Counted from the first letter of the stretch, positions 1 through 9,032 are shown. The stretch is 47,123 nt of DNA from Chimaeribacter arupi (GCF_002858805.1 NZ_PJZI01000040.1:1-47123), one strand, 5' to 3'. A program made the numbers and translations. Notes: generated from the sequence alone by a model not told the origin.

Positions 1-30
1 GGCAATGATTCAGCCGGGGCACCGAAAGCG

Positions 31-75
31 CGCGGGTGCAGGGCCGGCGCGCCGGCAGGCCCTGCTCGGTTGAGG
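31..75 (+). repeat. 45-bp GC-rich palindromic repeat, copy 1
   Basis: This 45-bp element is identical to 159-203 and, inverted, to 47037-47081. It contains a self-complementary core, CAGGGCC (39-45) pairing with GGCCCTG (58-64) around GGCGCGCC. It could form a strong hairpin or be a REP-like element. Confidence 0.85.
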
Positions 76-158
76 CTCGGAGGCTCAGGCAGCCAGCGAT
101 GCTGAACAACCGAAACATGCCACGTTACCCATTAAAATTAACATGCGGCACTTATGCC

Positions 159-203
159 CGCGGGTGCAGGGCCGGCGCGCCGGCAGGCCCTGCTCGGTTG
201 AGG
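159..203 (+). repeat. 45-bp GC-rich palindromic repeat, copy 2
   Basis: Exact second copy of the 45-bp element at 31-75, in the same orientation. It is followed by a cluster of CCGAAACAT-type motifs (234-290). Confidence 0.85.
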
Positions 204-318
204 AACGGAAAGCCGGGTAGATATCCGCACATGAACAACCGAAACATTCCACTTCACCGAAACATGCCACCTCGCCGAAACATGCCACCTCACCGCCCCC
301 CGGCAGGGGAGAAAACCC

Positions 319-771
319 CTACTCCCCCTTCTTATTACTCCGGTAAATCAACACCAACGCCACCGCCAGACACACCAGCGCCGCCAGGCGGTTCCCATTG
401 AGCGGGATCTCCGGGTTATCCAGCCAGCCGAAGCTGTCGATCAGGATGCTCATCGCCAGTTGGCCGAGGATCACCGCCACCGTCGCCACCGCCGTGCCGA
501 CACGCGGCACCGCCGTCACCATGATGATGATATACGGCACGCCAAACAGCGCACCGGCCAGTTGCCACTTCGGCACCGTCATCAGCGTTTGCGGATGCGC
601 GCTCTCAAAGAACAGGATCAGCAGCATCGTCACCAGCGCCCCGAGGCTGAAGGTGAGGAACGCACTTTTCAGCACCCCGACGCGTGCGCCGAGTTGCCCG
701 TTAATCGCTGCCTGTACGCTCAGCGCGGCCCCGGCGACGATCGCCAGTACCACCATAATCATTTCTGTCAT
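319..771 (-). CDS. DMT-superfamily small transporter, DUF606/YdcZ family (second of pair)
   Basis: A 150-residue, very hydrophobic protein with about five membrane segments, the usual size for DUF606 (YdcZ) proteins of the drug/metabolite transporter superfamily. These small subunits often occur as adjacent pairs, thought to act as heterodimers, and their substrates are mostly unknown. It follows its paralogue (775-1209) by 3 bp, so the two are almost certainly co-transcribed and translationally linked. A GGGGAT ribosome-binding stretch sits just before the ATG at 771. The C-terminus is short and basic (SNKKGE). Substrate and direction of transport cannot be read from the sequence. Confidence 0.85.
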   Translation of the reverse strand: MTEMIMVVLAIVAGAALSVQAAINGQLGARVGVLKSAFLTFSLGALVTMLLILFFESAHPQTLMTVPKWQLAGALFGVPYIIIMVTAVPRVGTAVATVAVILGQLAMSILIDSFGWLDNPEIPLNGNRLAALVCLAVALVLIYRSNKKGE

Positions 772-774
772 CGT

Positions 775-1209
775 TTATCCCCGTGCAATCAGCCACAGTG
801 CCGCAATAATGAACAGCAGCGCCAGCAGGCGTTCCCTGCCGATTTTCTTCTTCGCCCCACCAAACCAGCCGTAATGGTCGATCAGCACACTTTTGGCCAC
901 CTGGCCGGAGAGAATGGCGATCATGGTCATGGCCAGCCCGATAACCGGCGTGGTCAGCGTCAGCACCACCACATACACCGGCCCCAGGATGCCGCCGAGC
1001 AGTTGCCAGCCGGGTTGCGCGGTAAATGAAGGCGCGTTGCGCGGGCCGAAAAACAGTACCAGCAGCAGCGTCAGGGCGCTGCCGACGCCAAAGATGCTCA
1101 GGGTGGCCCAGAGATGGCCGACTTCGCTGCCCAGCGGGCCGAGCAATCCGGCCTCGACCGACAGCCCCATGCCGCCGAGGATCACCAGCGGGATCAGTAA
1201 CAAATTCAT
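775..1209 (-). CDS. DMT-superfamily small transporter, DUF606/YdcZ family (first of pair)
   Basis: A 144-residue membrane protein paralogous to the next gene in the operon; both share the DUF606 pattern of short hydrophobic helices and a conserved GQ(V/L)A..(V/I)LID segment near residue 95. I chose the ATG at 1209 (MNLLLIPLV) because the hydrophobic family N-terminus begins there. The longer frame would add 21 unrelated polar residues. It is divergent from a LysR-type regulator (1354), which is the likely controller of the pair. Function within the family is inferred as small-molecule export or import, probably as a heterodimer with the 319-771 product. Confidence 0.82.
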   Translation of the reverse strand: MNLLLIPLVILGGMGLSVEAGLLGPLGSEVGHLWATLSIFGVGSALTLLLVLFFGPRNAPSFTAQPGWQLLGGILGPVYVVVLTLTTPVIGLAMTMIAILSGQVAKSVLIDHYGWFGGAKKKIGRERLLALLFIIAALWLIARG

Positions 1210-1299
1210 ACGTTGCCTTTTTGTTGTTAAAAGAAAGGTGTCAGCACGTGAATGCAAAAACAGGCCGCCCACCGGGCGGAGGCGGACTATAACGTGGCG

Positions 1300-1327
1300 C
1301 GCTATTGCGAAAAACCGGATAATAGCG
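1300..1327. promoter_or_regulatory. Candidate LysR-type operator in divergent promoter
   Basis: An inverted repeat CGCTATT (1300-1306) / AATAGCG (1321-1327) with a 14-bp spacer lies between the DUF606 pair and the LysR gene. LysR regulators commonly bind interrupted dyads in such divergent intergenic regions. The assignment rests on position and symmetry only. Confidence 0.4.
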
Positions 1328-1353
1328 AAAAGAGTTTTGCGGATAATGCACAG

Positions 1354-2292
1354 ATGAACGATTTCGATGCCGTTTCCCTACGGGCCTTGCGCCTGTTTGT
1401 GGCCGTACTGGATGAAGGGAGCTTTTCCGAGGTAGCGCGTCGCACCGGGGTCGCGCCCTCTTCTGTTTCGCGGGTTGTCCAGCAGCTCGAGCAGCATCTG
1501 CACACCCAGTTGCTGTACCGCAACACCCGCGCCCTGGCCCCCACGGAAGCGGGGCTGGCGTTCAGCCATTACGCACGGCGGATGCTGGAACAGGCGGATG
1601 AGGCGGCGCGCACCTTGCAGGAGCGGGAACAGTTGCCGGGCGGGCTGGTGCGCATCAATGCGCCGGTGGTGTTCGGCCAGCGGCACCTTGCCCCGTGGCT
1701 GGCGGCGCTGGCGGAGCGTTACCCGAAACTCAACGTGGAGCTGACCCAGACCGACGACTATGTTGACCCGCTGCACACCGCCGCTGACCTGCTGATCCGC
1801 ATCGGTGTGCTGAACGATTCCAGTATGCACGCCCGCCCGCTGGCACGGCTGCGCTACCGGCTGGCGGCCAGCCCGGCCTATCTGGCACGGTTCGGCACGC
1901 CGCGCACCCCGGAGGATCTGCACGCGCACCGTTGCCTGGTGTTTAAGGGGTCATCCGGGCCGCAGCGCTGGTTTTTCCGCCCGCGTGAGGGTGAACAGCC
2001 GTGGCAGGCCTACAGCCTGCGCGGGCCGCTGACCGGCAACAACGCCGAAACCCTGACGCAGGCGGCGCTGGACGGCCTCGGGCTGGTGCTGTTCCCGAGC
2101 TGGCTGATTGGCGAGGCGCTGCACCAGGGGCGGCTGGTGCGGCTGCTGCCGGCGTATCAGGCGTCGATTACACTGGAACCGTCCACGCTGGCCGCGCTCT
2201 ACCCGCGCAGCCGGTTGCCGTCACGCAATGTGCGGGCGGTGGTGGATTTTCTGGTGGAAAAAATGGGCGACCCGCCCTACTGGGATCGCTGA
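1354..2292 (+). CDS. LysR-family transcriptional regulator
   Basis: A 312-residue LysR-type regulator. The N-terminal winged helix-turn-helix (about residues 5-65) shows the family pattern LRLFVAVLDEGSFSEVAR followed by SSVSRVVQQLE. The remainder is the two-lobed substrate-binding-like effector domain. The ATG at 1354 was chosen because the HTH normally begins within the first ten residues; the upstream in-frame ATG at 1252 adds 34 non-homologous residues. It is divergent from the DUF606 transporter pair, which is its likely target. Its 3' end overlaps the convergent elaA gene by 16 bp. The effector is unknown. Confidence 0.9.
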   Translation: MNDFDAVSLRALRLFVAVLDEGSFSEVARRTGVAPSSVSRVVQQLEQHLHTQLLYRNTRALAPTEAGLAFSHYARRMLEQADEAARTLQEREQLPGGLVRINAPVVFGQRHLAPWLAALAERYPKLNVELTQTDDYVDPLHTAADLLIRIGVLNDSSMHARPLARLRYRLAASPAYLARFGTPRTPEDLHAHRCLVFKGSSGPQRWFFRPREGEQPWQAYSLRGPLTGNNAETLTQAALDGLGLVLFPSWLIGEALHQGRLVRLLPAYQASITLEPSTLAALYPRSRLPSRNVRAVVDFLVEKMGDPPYWDR

Positions 2293-2741
2293 TCGCCGTG
2301 CGTTAGCCGCATATCGATATGCGGGATGCCATCTTCGTCATACACCTCTGAACAGGGCTGGAACCCCAGCGCGCGGTAAAACGGCTGGAGATGCGCCTGG
2401 GCAGAGAGCATCACGCCGGCCTGCGGCCAGTGGCGCGCGCAGGCCGCCAGTGCCTGTTCCATCAGCGCCCTGCCGAGCCGCTGCCCACGCGCGGCAGGCG
2501 CGACGATCACCCGGCCAATGGCGGCCTCGTCATGTTTCAGCAGCCGCGCATAGGCCGCCGGTTTCCCCGCCTGCCAGCCGATCAGGTGGCGTGTTTCGCC
2601 GCTCAGGTCTTGCCCATCCACATCCAGATAGGCGCATTGCTGTTCCACCACAAACACCTCGCAGCGCAATGCCAGCACCGCGTAGAGCTGGGCGGCGGTG
2701 AGGTCACTGTGGTGCAGATCCTGCCACACTATATTCGCCAT
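2277..2741 (-). CDS. elaA: GNAT-family N-acetyltransferase ElaA
   Basis: A 154-residue GNAT-fold acetyltransferase matching ElaA in length and in recognisable segments: ALRCEVFVVEQQCAYLDVDG near residue 27, the acetyl-CoA loop RVIVAPAARGQRLGRALM near residue 77 (R-G-x-x-L-G), and a C-terminal YRALGFQPCSEVYDEDGIPH. The physiological substrate of ElaA is not established. It is a single gene convergent with the LysR gene, sharing 16 bp of 3' end. The ATG at 2741 follows a poorly conserved ribosome-binding region. Confidence 0.9.
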   Translation of the reverse strand: MANIVWQDLHHSDLTAAQLYAVLALRCEVFVVEQQCAYLDVDGQDLSGETRHLIGWQAGKPAAYARLLKHDEAAIGRVIVAPAARGQRLGRALMEQALAACARHWPQAGVMLSAQAHLQPFYRALGFQPCSEVYDEDGIPHIDMRLTHGDQRSQ

Positions 2742-2957
2742 AATAATTCCCTAATTAATAATTCACGCTGGTTATATCTCACCTGGGCACGCCGCCTGCC
2801 CCGCGGCCGCGGCAGTAATCCGCCGCCCCCACTTTTTCATCTTTCAATCAATTAAACAATAACTTAACAATGTAGCCAGAGTGAAATCAGATTGTATTCG
2901 CCTCCTGCCATGACCTGTGTATATTGCGCCAGCTACATTACCTTAGGAATTTATACC

Positions 2958-3635
2958 ATGACCCCGTTTATGAAATACTCTCTGGTGGCGCTGATGCTGA
3001 CCGGGTTGACCGCGTGTGACAATGCGGCAGACAGCACCAAAACCGCTGCCGCCAAACCGGCAGAAAGCAAAACCGCCCCGGCGGCTGACGCCAACGCGGC
3101 CCCTGCCCCGGCAGTGAAGGCGCAGGAGGCAACGGCAGAGGAAGCCAAGGCCGCACCCAGCGCCCCGCAAGCGCCTGTTCAAGCGGAAGCCCCGTCGTTC
3201 TCGATGAATATCCCGAAAGGCTTCGCGGACAAATCCCCGGCGGTGGACGAGAAATCCAACTCGCGCACCCGCATTTTCGTCAACCCTGAAACCCGCCAGA
3301 TGATCACTGTCACCACCGTGATGGGTGTGCAACCGGTGGCAGACGAGAAGATGAAGGCGTCACTGGAAGAGGCGATCCCGAGCATGATGACTGCCCTGAA
3401 AAAGCAGTACTCCACGGTGAACGTCGCCAAAAAAGAGGTGATTACCCTGGCTGACCACCCGTTCCTGCATATTGATGCCGCGCTGAAACAGCAGGAAAAG
3501 AGCGCCCTCAATACCACGCTGTTGACCCAGCAGGGCGTGCAGCTGATTAACGTCCAGCTGATGACGGTTTCCGACGACAAAAAAGCCCATGAGGCGTTGG
3601 TTAAACAAGTCAGCAGCCGGATTACCTTTAAGTAA
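2958..3635 (+). CDS. DcrB-like periplasmic lipoprotein
   Basis: A 225-residue predicted lipoprotein. The signal peptide MTPFMKYSLVALMLTGLTAC carries a lipobox (LTAC, Cys20), followed by an Ala/Pro/Lys-rich low-complexity spacer (about residues 25-85) and a globular domain starting SFSMNIPKGF. The globular domain resembles DcrB/DUF1795: a 'SF.(M/L)..P.G..DKS' start, a central amphipathic helix and 'TLLTQQGVQLINVQL' near the end. The ATG at 2958 is chosen because it gives a canonical lipoprotein signal and has AGGA upstream (2945-2948). It is monocistronic, with a strong terminator directly downstream. DcrB family membership is likely; a precise function is not assigned. Confidence 0.75.
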   Translation: MTPFMKYSLVALMLTGLTACDNAADSTKTAAAKPAESKTAPAADANAAPAPAVKAQEATAEEAKAAPSAPQAPVQAEAPSFSMNIPKGFADKSPAVDEKSNSRTRIFVNPETRQMITVTTVMGVQPVADEKMKASLEEAIPSMMTALKKQYSTVNVAKKEVITLADHPFLHIDAALKQQEKSALNTTLLTQQGVQLINVQLMTVSDDKKAHEALVKQVSSRITFK

Positions 3636-3650
3636 TCGCTGTTTTTTGCC

Positions 3651-3676
3651 AAAACCGCCTGCGGGCGGTTTTTTTA
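3651..3676 (+). terminator. Rho-independent terminator of the DcrB-like gene
   Basis: GC-rich hairpin AAACCGCC-TGC-GGGCGGTTT followed by a run of T, 15 bp after the stop codon. Confidence 0.9.
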
Positions 3677-3823
3677 TGCCGGGAAAACAGCAGGCCGCGG
3701 GCGGTGGATTGGTAAAATTTTTTGAATATACCGGTCAAATATATTCGCTGGCGGGATCAGGGGGAGTCACGCAGACTGCAGGAAGACGTAAATGCATATT
3801 CTTTAACGAAAAGGACGTAACCC

Positions 3824-4408
3824 ATGTCAGTCATGAAAAAAGTATGGCTTCCGGTGATCATGAGCATCGGCTTGTATTCTCAGGTGTCTGCCGCCGCGAC
3901 CCAACACTACGCGATGGACCCCGGCCATACCTCCGTGGTGGTTTCCTGGACGCACTTCGGCTTTTCACACCCGACCGCTGACCTGTCCAACGTCACCGGC
4001 AACATCGCTTTTGACGCGCAAAACCTCGCGCAGTCCAAAGTGGATGTCAGCATCCCGGTGAGCAGCATTGATACCCACGTTGCGGCCCTGACCAGCGAAT
4101 TCAAAGGCGCCGAGTACTTCGACGTCGCCAAATACCCGACCGCCACCTTCCACAGCACCAAAGTCACCGCCACCGGCGACAACAAGTATGATGTTGAAGG
4201 TAACCTGACCCTGAAAGGCATCACCAAGCCGGTTGTGCTGCACGCCGTGCTGAACAAACAGGGCGAGCACCCGATGATGAAGAAACAGGCGATCGGTTTT
4301 GACGCCACCACCACCCTCAAACGTTCTGACTTCAAGCTGGACAAATATGTCCCGGCAGTGGGCGACGACGTACAGATCACTATCTCTACCGAAGCCTACG
4401 CCAAATAA
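3824..4408 (+). CDS. yceI: YceI-family periplasmic protein
   Basis: A 194-residue secreted protein with a Sec signal peptide (MSVMKKVWLPVIMSIGLYSQ, cleavage after V-S-A about residue 24). The mature YceI domain (AMDPGHTSVVVSWTHFGFSH at the start, 'GNLTLKGITKPVVL' in the middle, 'SDFKLDKYVP' near the end) forms a lipocalin-like barrel that binds isoprenoid-type lipids in characterised homologues. In E. coli yceI follows a cytochrome b561 gene; no such partner is present here. It is flanked by terminators, so it is a single transcription unit. Confidence 0.92.
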   Translation: MSVMKKVWLPVIMSIGLYSQVSAAATQHYAMDPGHTSVVVSWTHFGFSHPTADLSNVTGNIAFDAQNLAQSKVDVSIPVSSIDTHVAALTSEFKGAEYFDVAKYPTATFHSTKVTATGDNKYDVEGNLTLKGITKPVVLHAVLNKQGEHPMMKKQAIGFDATTTLKRSDFKLDKYVPAVGDDVQITISTEAYAK

Positions 4409-4434
4409 GTTTCCGGCCCCTTGCCGCGCGCTTC

Positions 4435-4463
4435 AGGCCTGTCTCCGGACAGGCCTTTTTTTT
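4435..4463 (+). terminator. Rho-independent terminator of yceI
   Basis: Perfect hairpin AGGCCTGTC-TCCG-GACAGGCCT followed by a T run, 26 bp after the yceI stop. Confidence 0.92.
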
Positions 4464-4557
4464 GCCGGGCCGCTCAGCCCCCCGGCGACGCGTTAACCCG
4501 GCGCGCAGTTAACGCAGGGCGCAATGACATCGGGGCCGTAATCAAACCGGGGCGTAA

Positions 4558-5346
4558 TCAAATCGGGGCATAGTCGCCGTAGCCGTCCGGCCACGGGGTC
4601 AGCAGGTCAAACCCGGTTTCCGTCACTGCCACGGTGTGTTCCCACTGCGCGGAGAGCGAACGGTCACGCGTGACCACCGTCCAGCCGTCGGCCAGGGTGC
4701 TGGTCGGCGCTTTCCCGGCGTTGATCATCGGCTCAATGGTAAAGATCATCCCGGCTTTCAGCGGCATCCCCTCACCTGGCCGGCCGTAGTGCAACACCTG
4801 CGGATCGGTGTGGTATTCGGTGCCGACCCCATGCCCGCAATATTCACGCACCACGGAGAAGCCCTTCTCATGCGCCACGTTCTGGATGGCATAACCGATG
4901 TCGCCCAGCGTTGCGCCCGGCCTGACCACGCGGATGCCCGCCACCATGGCGTTATAGGTGGTTTCCACCAGCAATTTGGCGCGGATTGACGGCTCGCCGA
5001 CGAAATACATGCGGCTGGTGTCGCCGTACCAGCCATCTTTGATCAGCGCCACGTCGATATTGACGATATCGCCCTCTTTCAGCGCCTTTTTATCGGTCGG
5101 GATACCGTGGCACACCACATGGTTGACCGAGGTGCAGATGGTTTTCGGGTAGCCGTGATAGCCGATGTTGGCCGGGGTGCAGTGCAGTTTGTCCACGATA
5201 TAGCGGTAGCAGATCGCGTCCAGTTCATCGGTGGTGACGCCCGGTTTGACATACTCACCGATCATCGCCAGCACTTCCGCCGCCAGATGCCCGGCAGTGC
5301 GGGCCTGTTCAATGTCGGCGGCAGAGTGCAGCATAATGTTGTTCAT
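4558..5346 (-). CDS. Type I methionine aminopeptidase (Map family, ParD-linked paralogue)
   Basis: A 262-residue type I methionine aminopeptidase, the same length as E. coli Map (264). The dinuclear metal ligands are all visible: Asp98 (IVNIDVAL), Asp109 (YGDTSRM), His172 (CGHGVG), Glu205 (TIEPM) and Glu236 (QWEHTV), plus substrate-contacting His80 (VVCHGIP). It should remove initiator Met from nascent proteins. The usual essential map lies next to rpsB/tsf; none of those genes is here, so this is probably an additional copy. Its ATG overlaps the stop of the upstream ParD-like gene (ATGA, 5343-5346), with AAGGAG inside the upstream gene, so translation should be coupled. Confidence 0.9.
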   Translation of the reverse strand: MNNIMLHSAADIEQARTAGHLAAEVLAMIGEYVKPGVTTDELDAICYRYIVDKLHCTPANIGYHGYPKTICTSVNHVVCHGIPTDKKALKEGDIVNIDVALIKDGWYGDTSRMYFVGEPSIRAKLLVETTYNAMVAGIRVVRPGATLGDIGYAIQNVAHEKGFSVVREYCGHGVGTEYHTDPQVLHYGRPGEGMPLKAGMIFTIEPMINAGKAPTSTLADGWTVVTRDRSLSAQWEHTVAVTETGFDLLTPWPDGYGDYAPI

Positions 5347-5555
5347 GAAGGCTCCTTGGTGGTCAGTGTTCCGTTGGCCTGTTCAGGCGCATGCAAGAGG
5401 GTGATGATGTCGCTGTAGGTCAGGCCGGGGTTACGTTCGGCCAGCCGGCCGATGCGCAGCCAATATTCCGCCTGCGCGTTGATCGAGCGGCAATAGATGT
5501 CGCTGGCGGCGCGCAGTTCGTCATGCATAAGGTCAGAGATTTTAATGATGCCCAT
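5343..5555 (-). CDS. ParD-like DNA-binding protein (antitoxin-type)
   Basis: A 70-residue protein resembling the ParD-like antitoxin family (ribbon-helix-helix type). The visible core is IKISDLMHDELRAASDIYCR followed by INAQAEYWLRIGRLAERNP. I chose the ATG at 5555, which has AGGGGGA a few bases upstream; the longer frame adds 39 residues of leader-like sequence. No ParE/RelE toxin is adjacent. The overlapping downstream partner is a methionine aminopeptidase, an arrangement I recall from other enterobacteria. A short palindrome at 5578-5592 may be its operator. Confidence 0.78.
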   Translation of the reverse strand: MGIIKISDLMHDELRAASDIYCRSINAQAEYWLRIGRLAERNPGLTYSDIITLLHAPEQANGTLTTKEPS

Positions 5556-5577
5556 CGGGTTCCCCCTGATATGAAAC

Positions 5578-5592
5578 ATATACAAAGTATAT
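5578..5592. promoter_or_regulatory. Palindrome upstream of parD-like/map operon, possible autoregulatory operator
   Basis: ATATAC-AAA-GTATAT, a perfect 6-bp dyad 23 bp upstream of the ParD-like start codon in an AT-rich promoter-like stretch. Ribbon-helix-helix antitoxins typically bind such small palindromes over their own promoter. The function is inferred from position. Confidence 0.5.
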
Positions 5593-5640
5593 ATAGAACA
5601 TAGCCACGAAGTATAGATGAACCGGATGAAAAACGGCGAT

Positions 5641-5669
5641 AAAAAAAGCTGCCCGGAGGCAGCTTTTAT
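5641..5669 (-). terminator. Terminator of the betIBA operon
   Basis: Hairpin AAGCTGCC-TCCG-GGCAGCTT (read on the - strand) followed by a T run, 19 bp after the betA stop. Its opposite strand has a shorter T run. Confidence 0.88.
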
Positions 5670-5687
5670 CACACAACAGCAACAGAA

Positions 5688-7373
5688 TCAGGCGCTTTTC
5701 TTCAGCGGCACCGTGCGTACCGGCGCGTCACCGGCCACATAGTAGTCGGCGGTGCTGCGCGGCAGCGGCTGGCGGCCGCGGATGGCGTCAGCCATCTTCT
5801 CGGCGATCATGATGGTGGTGGCGTTCAGGTTACCGGTGATGATCTGCGGCATGATGGACGCATCAATGACGCGCAGGCCGCTCATGCCGTGCACCCGGCC
5901 CTCGCCGTCTACCACCGCCATCTCGTCGGTGCCCATTTTGCAGGAGCCGCACGGGTGGAAGGCGGTTTCGGCATGTTCCCGGATAAAGGCGTCCAGCTCC
6001 TCATCGCTCTGCACATGCTCGCCGGGGCTGATTTCGCGGCCGCGGTACGGGTCGAGCGCCGGTTGCGCCATGATCTCACGGGTAATGCGGATCGCGTCGC
6101 GGAACTCCTGCCAGTCCTGCTCGCTGGACATATAGTTGAACAGGATGCTCGGGTGCTGGCGCGGATCTTTGGATTTCACCTGCACCCGGCCGCGGCTCGG
6201 CGAGCGCATCGAACCGACGTGCGCCTGGAAACCGTGCTCTTTCACCGCGTTGCTGCCGTTGTAGTTAATCGCCACCGGCAGGAAATGGTACTGGATGTTC
6301 GGCCACGCAAACTCTTCACGGCTGCGGATAAACCCGCCCGCCTCGAACTGGTTGCTGGCCCCGACGCCGGTGCCTTTGAACAGCCACTCCGCACCGATTT
6401 TCGGCTGGTTGTGCATCTGCAATGCCGGGTAGAGCGACACCGGCTGGGTGCAGCTGTACTGCAGGTACATCTCCAGGTGATCCTGCAAATTCTCGCCCAC
6501 GCCCGGCAGGTCATGCACTACCGGGATGTCGAGGCTGTTCAGCAGCGCGGCCGGGCCGACGCCGGAACGTTGCAGGATCTGCGGTGAGGCGATCGCCCCG
6601 CTGCACAGCAGCACTTCGCGGCTGGCGCGGGCGGTTTTTGCGTTGTACTCATCCTGGTGGAAATAGCTGACGCCCACCGCACGCTTGCCGTCGAACAGGA
6701 TGCGGTCGGTGGTGGCGTGGGTCAGGATGGTCAGGTTGCTGCGTGATTTCGCCTGGTCGAGGTAACCGCGTGCGGTGCTGGCGCGGCGGCCGTTCGGCGT
6801 CACGGTGCGGTCCATCGGGCCGAAACCTTCCTGCTGGTAGCCGTTCAGGTCGTCCGTGCGCGGGTAGCCGGCCTGCACGCCCGCTTCCACCATCGCGTGG
6901 AACAGCGGGTTATTGCCGGTTTTCGGCGTGGCCACGCTCACCGGGCCGTCGCCGCCGTGGTAGTCATTCGGGCCGATGTCACGGGTTTCCGCTTTGCGGA
7001 AATACGGCAGGCAGTCGAGGTAGCTCCAGTGCTCCAGCCCCGGCGCTTTCGCCCAGTTGTCGAAATCCATCGCGTTGCCGCGGATGTAGCACATGCCGTT
7101 AATCAGCGAGGAACCGCCCAGCCCTTTGCCGCGCCCGCACTCCATGCGGCGGTTGTTCATATGCGGCTCCGGGTCGGTTTCATAGGCCCAGTTATAGCGT
7201 TTGCCCTGTAACGGGAAGGCCAGCGCAGCCGGCATCTGGGTGCGGAAATCGAGGCGGTGGTCGGGGCCACCGGCTTCCAGCAACAGTACGGTGACACCTG
7301 GGTCTTCGGTCAGGCGGGTGGCGAGGACGTTACCCGCGGAACCGGCCCCGATGATGATGTAATCGTATTCCAT
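5688..7373 (-). CDS. betA: Choline dehydrogenase
   Basis: A 561-residue GMC-family flavoprotein that oxidises choline to betaine aldehyde at the membrane, the first step of glycine betaine synthesis. The FAD-binding Rossmann motif is at the N-terminus ([17 protein letters not shown]), the second GMC signature lies near residue 80 ([15 protein letters not shown]), and the active-site region HPCGSCKMG is near residue 465. The ATG at 7373 is chosen because the FAD motif must lie at the extreme N-terminus and GAGGAGA precedes it; the longer frame adds 28 unrelated residues. It is the last gene of betI-betB-betA, as in E. coli. Confidence 0.96.
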   Translation of the reverse strand: MEYDYIIIGAGSAGNVLATRLTEDPGVTVLLLEAGGPDHRLDFRTQMPAALAFPLQGKRYNWAYETDPEPHMNNRRMECGRGKGLGGSSLINGMCYIRGNAMDFDNWAKAPGLEHWSYLDCLPYFRKAETRDIGPNDYHGGDGPVSVATPKTGNNPLFHAMVEAGVQAGYPRTDDLNGYQQEGFGPMDRTVTPNGRRASTARGYLDQAKSRSNLTILTHATTDRILFDGKRAVGVSYFHQDEYNAKTARASREVLLCSGAIASPQILQRSGVGPAALLNSLDIPVVHDLPGVGENLQDHLEMYLQYSCTQPVSLYPALQMHNQPKIGAEWLFKGTGVGASNQFEAGGFIRSREEFAWPNIQYHFLPVAINYNGSNAVKEHGFQAHVGSMRSPSRGRVQVKSKDPRQHPSILFNYMSSEQDWQEFRDAIRITREIMAQPALDPYRGREISPGEHVQSDEELDAFIREHAETAFHPCGSCKMGTDEMAVVDGEGRVHGMSGLRVIDASIMPQIITGNLNATTIMIAEKMADAIRGRQPLPRSTADYYVAGDAPVRTVPLKKSA

Positions 7374-7511
7374 TGAATGTCTCCTCAATGTGATTGCTGT
7401 GGGTCGGGGCATCGGCCGCCGGAAAGCGGCGGCAGGCGGGGTAATCTCTCCCCGCATAAACCGCGGCAGGCGTTACCGGCCTGCTGCCCCTGACAACATG
7501 TCGTGGGTCGG

Positions 7512-8984
7512 TCAGAACACGGAGCTGAATTCGCCCAGTTCCACTTCAACCGATTTGATCTGCGTGTAGTGTTCCAGCGTGCCGAGGCCATTCTCACGGC
7601 CGACGCCGGAGTGCTTGTAGCCACCGACCGGCATCTCAGCCGGGGATTCGCCCCAGGTGTTGATCCAGCAGATGCCGGCTTCGAGCTGGTGGATGACGCG
7701 GTGCGCGCGGTTCAGGTCGCGGGTCACCAGCCCCGCGGCCAGGCCGAAGGTGGTGTTGTTGGCGCGGGCAATGACTTCCTCTTCGGTCTGGTAGGTGAGG
7801 ATGCTCATCACCGGCCCGAAGATCTCTTCCTGCACAATTTCCATGTCGTCGGTGCAGTCGCTGAACACCGTCGGCGCGACCCAGGCACCCTGCGCCAGCA
7901 CGCCGTCGGTCAGGCGTTCGCCGCCGGCCAGCAGGCGCGCGCCCGATTTTTTACCGCTTTCGATAAAGCGCAGCACGTTTTCCATGTGGGCGAAGCTCAC
8001 CAGCGGGCCGAAGTTGACGTCCGGCTGGGTCGGCTGGCCGATGCGGATGCGCTGCACGCGCGCCAGGATTTTCTCCTCAAACGCCGCTTTCAGGCTTTCC
8101 GGCACAAACACGCGGGTGCCGTTGGTGCAGACCTGGCCGGAACTGTAGAAGTTGGCCATCATGGCGATGTCTGCCGCGCGGTCGAGGTCGGCATCGTCAA
8201 ACACGATCAGCGGGGACTTGCCGCCCAGCTCCATCGTCACCTCTTTCAGGGTGGAACCGGCCGCATTCGCCATCACTTTTTTGCCGCTCACCACGCCGCC
8301 GGTAAAGGAGACTTTGGCGATGCCGGGGTGCTCGGTCAGCGCCTGGCCGACCTGCTTGCCGCTGCCCGGCAGCACGTTGAACACGCCGTCCGGCACGCCC
8401 GCCTCGGTGTAGATCTCGGCCAGCTTCAGCGCCGTCAGCGAGGTGACCTCACTCGGCTTGAAGATCATCGCGTTACCGGCGGCCAGCGCCGGGGCGGATT
8501 TCCACAGCGCAATCTGGATCGGGTAGTTCCAGGCGCCGATGCCGGCCACCACGCCCAGCGGCTCGCGGCGGGTGTAAACGAAGGCGCTGTCGCGCAGCGG
8601 GATCTGCTGCCCTTCGATGGCCGGGATAAGCCCGGCGTAGTACTCCAGCACGTCCGCGCCGGTCACGATGTCCACTGCCGTGGTTTCAGACAGCGGTTTG
8701 CCGGTGTCGGCGGTTTCAATTTCCGCCAGTTCATCATTGCGCTCACGCAGGATATCCACGGCGCGGCGCAAAATACGCGAACGCTGCATGGCGGTCATCG
8801 CCGCCCACACTTTCTGCCCTTTCGCAGCAGCCGCGACGGCGCGGTCCACATCGGCGGCGGTGGCGGCCTGAACCTGGGCGATCACCTCGCCATTGGCCGG
8901 GTTAACGGCATCAAACGTCTCGCCGGTGGCGCAATCGGTGTAGGTGCCGTTGATATAGAGTTTTTGCAAGCCATAGCGGGACAT
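7512..8984 (-). CDS. betB: Betaine aldehyde dehydrogenase
   Basis: A 490-residue aldehyde dehydrogenase, identical in length to E. coli BetB, converting betaine aldehyde to glycine betaine with NAD(P)+. The catalytic residues are visible: Glu252 in MELGGKSPL and nucleophile Cys286 in [12 protein letters not shown]. The N-lobe shows the cofactor segment PWNYP-like '[13 protein letters not shown]' near residue 150. It lies between betI and betA on the same strand (48 bp after betI), so it is expressed as part of the choline-inducible betIBA operon. Confidence 0.97.
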   Translation of the reverse strand: MSRYGLQKLYINGTYTDCATGETFDAVNPANGEVIAQVQAATAADVDRAVAAAAKGQKVWAAMTAMQRSRILRRAVDILRERNDELAEIETADTGKPLSETTAVDIVTGADVLEYYAGLIPAIEGQQIPLRDSAFVYTRREPLGVVAGIGAWNYPIQIALWKSAPALAAGNAMIFKPSEVTSLTALKLAEIYTEAGVPDGVFNVLPGSGKQVGQALTEHPGIAKVSFTGGVVSGKKVMANAAGSTLKEVTMELGGKSPLIVFDDADLDRAADIAMMANFYSSGQVCTNGTRVFVPESLKAAFEEKILARVQRIRIGQPTQPDVNFGPLVSFAHMENVLRFIESGKKSGARLLAGGERLTDGVLAQGAWVAPTVFSDCTDDMEIVQEEIFGPVMSILTYQTEEEVIARANNTTFGLAAGLVTRDLNRAHRVIHQLEAGICWINTWGESPAEMPVGGYKHSGVGRENGLGTLEHYTQIKSVEVELGEFSSVF

Positions 8985-9032
8985 AGGTTTCTCCTGTCAG
9001 TTGCTCTGTGTGGTGCCGGTTAATCGTGCCGG

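Larger units (their letters stand above)
1..318. repeat. Repeat-rich non-coding end of window
   Basis: No convincing gene lies here. The stretch holds two identical 45-bp GC-rich elements (31-75 and 159-203), each followed within ~30 bp by copies of a short AACCGAAACAT(G/T)CCAC motif (105-123, 234-252, then two more tightly packed copies to ~290). The same two elements occur in mirrored order at the right end of the window. The open frames across this DNA give low-complexity repeated peptides (repeated N-R-N-M-P) and look like translated repeats, not proteins. Confidence 0.75.

Noticed and set aside
36-401. Open frame of 121 codons with N-R-N-M-P repeats
   Set aside because: It is a direct translation of the terminal repeats, has no ribosome-binding site of note and runs into the transporter gene on the other strand.
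4558-5555. Classical type II toxin-antitoxin (ParDE) locus
   Set aside because: No ParE/RelE-type toxin is present; the overlapping partner is a complete methionine aminopeptidase.
7503-9023. 506-codon open frame on the + strand opposite betB
   Set aside because: It is antisense to a perfectly recognisable betB in GC-rich DNA, where long shadow frames are common.
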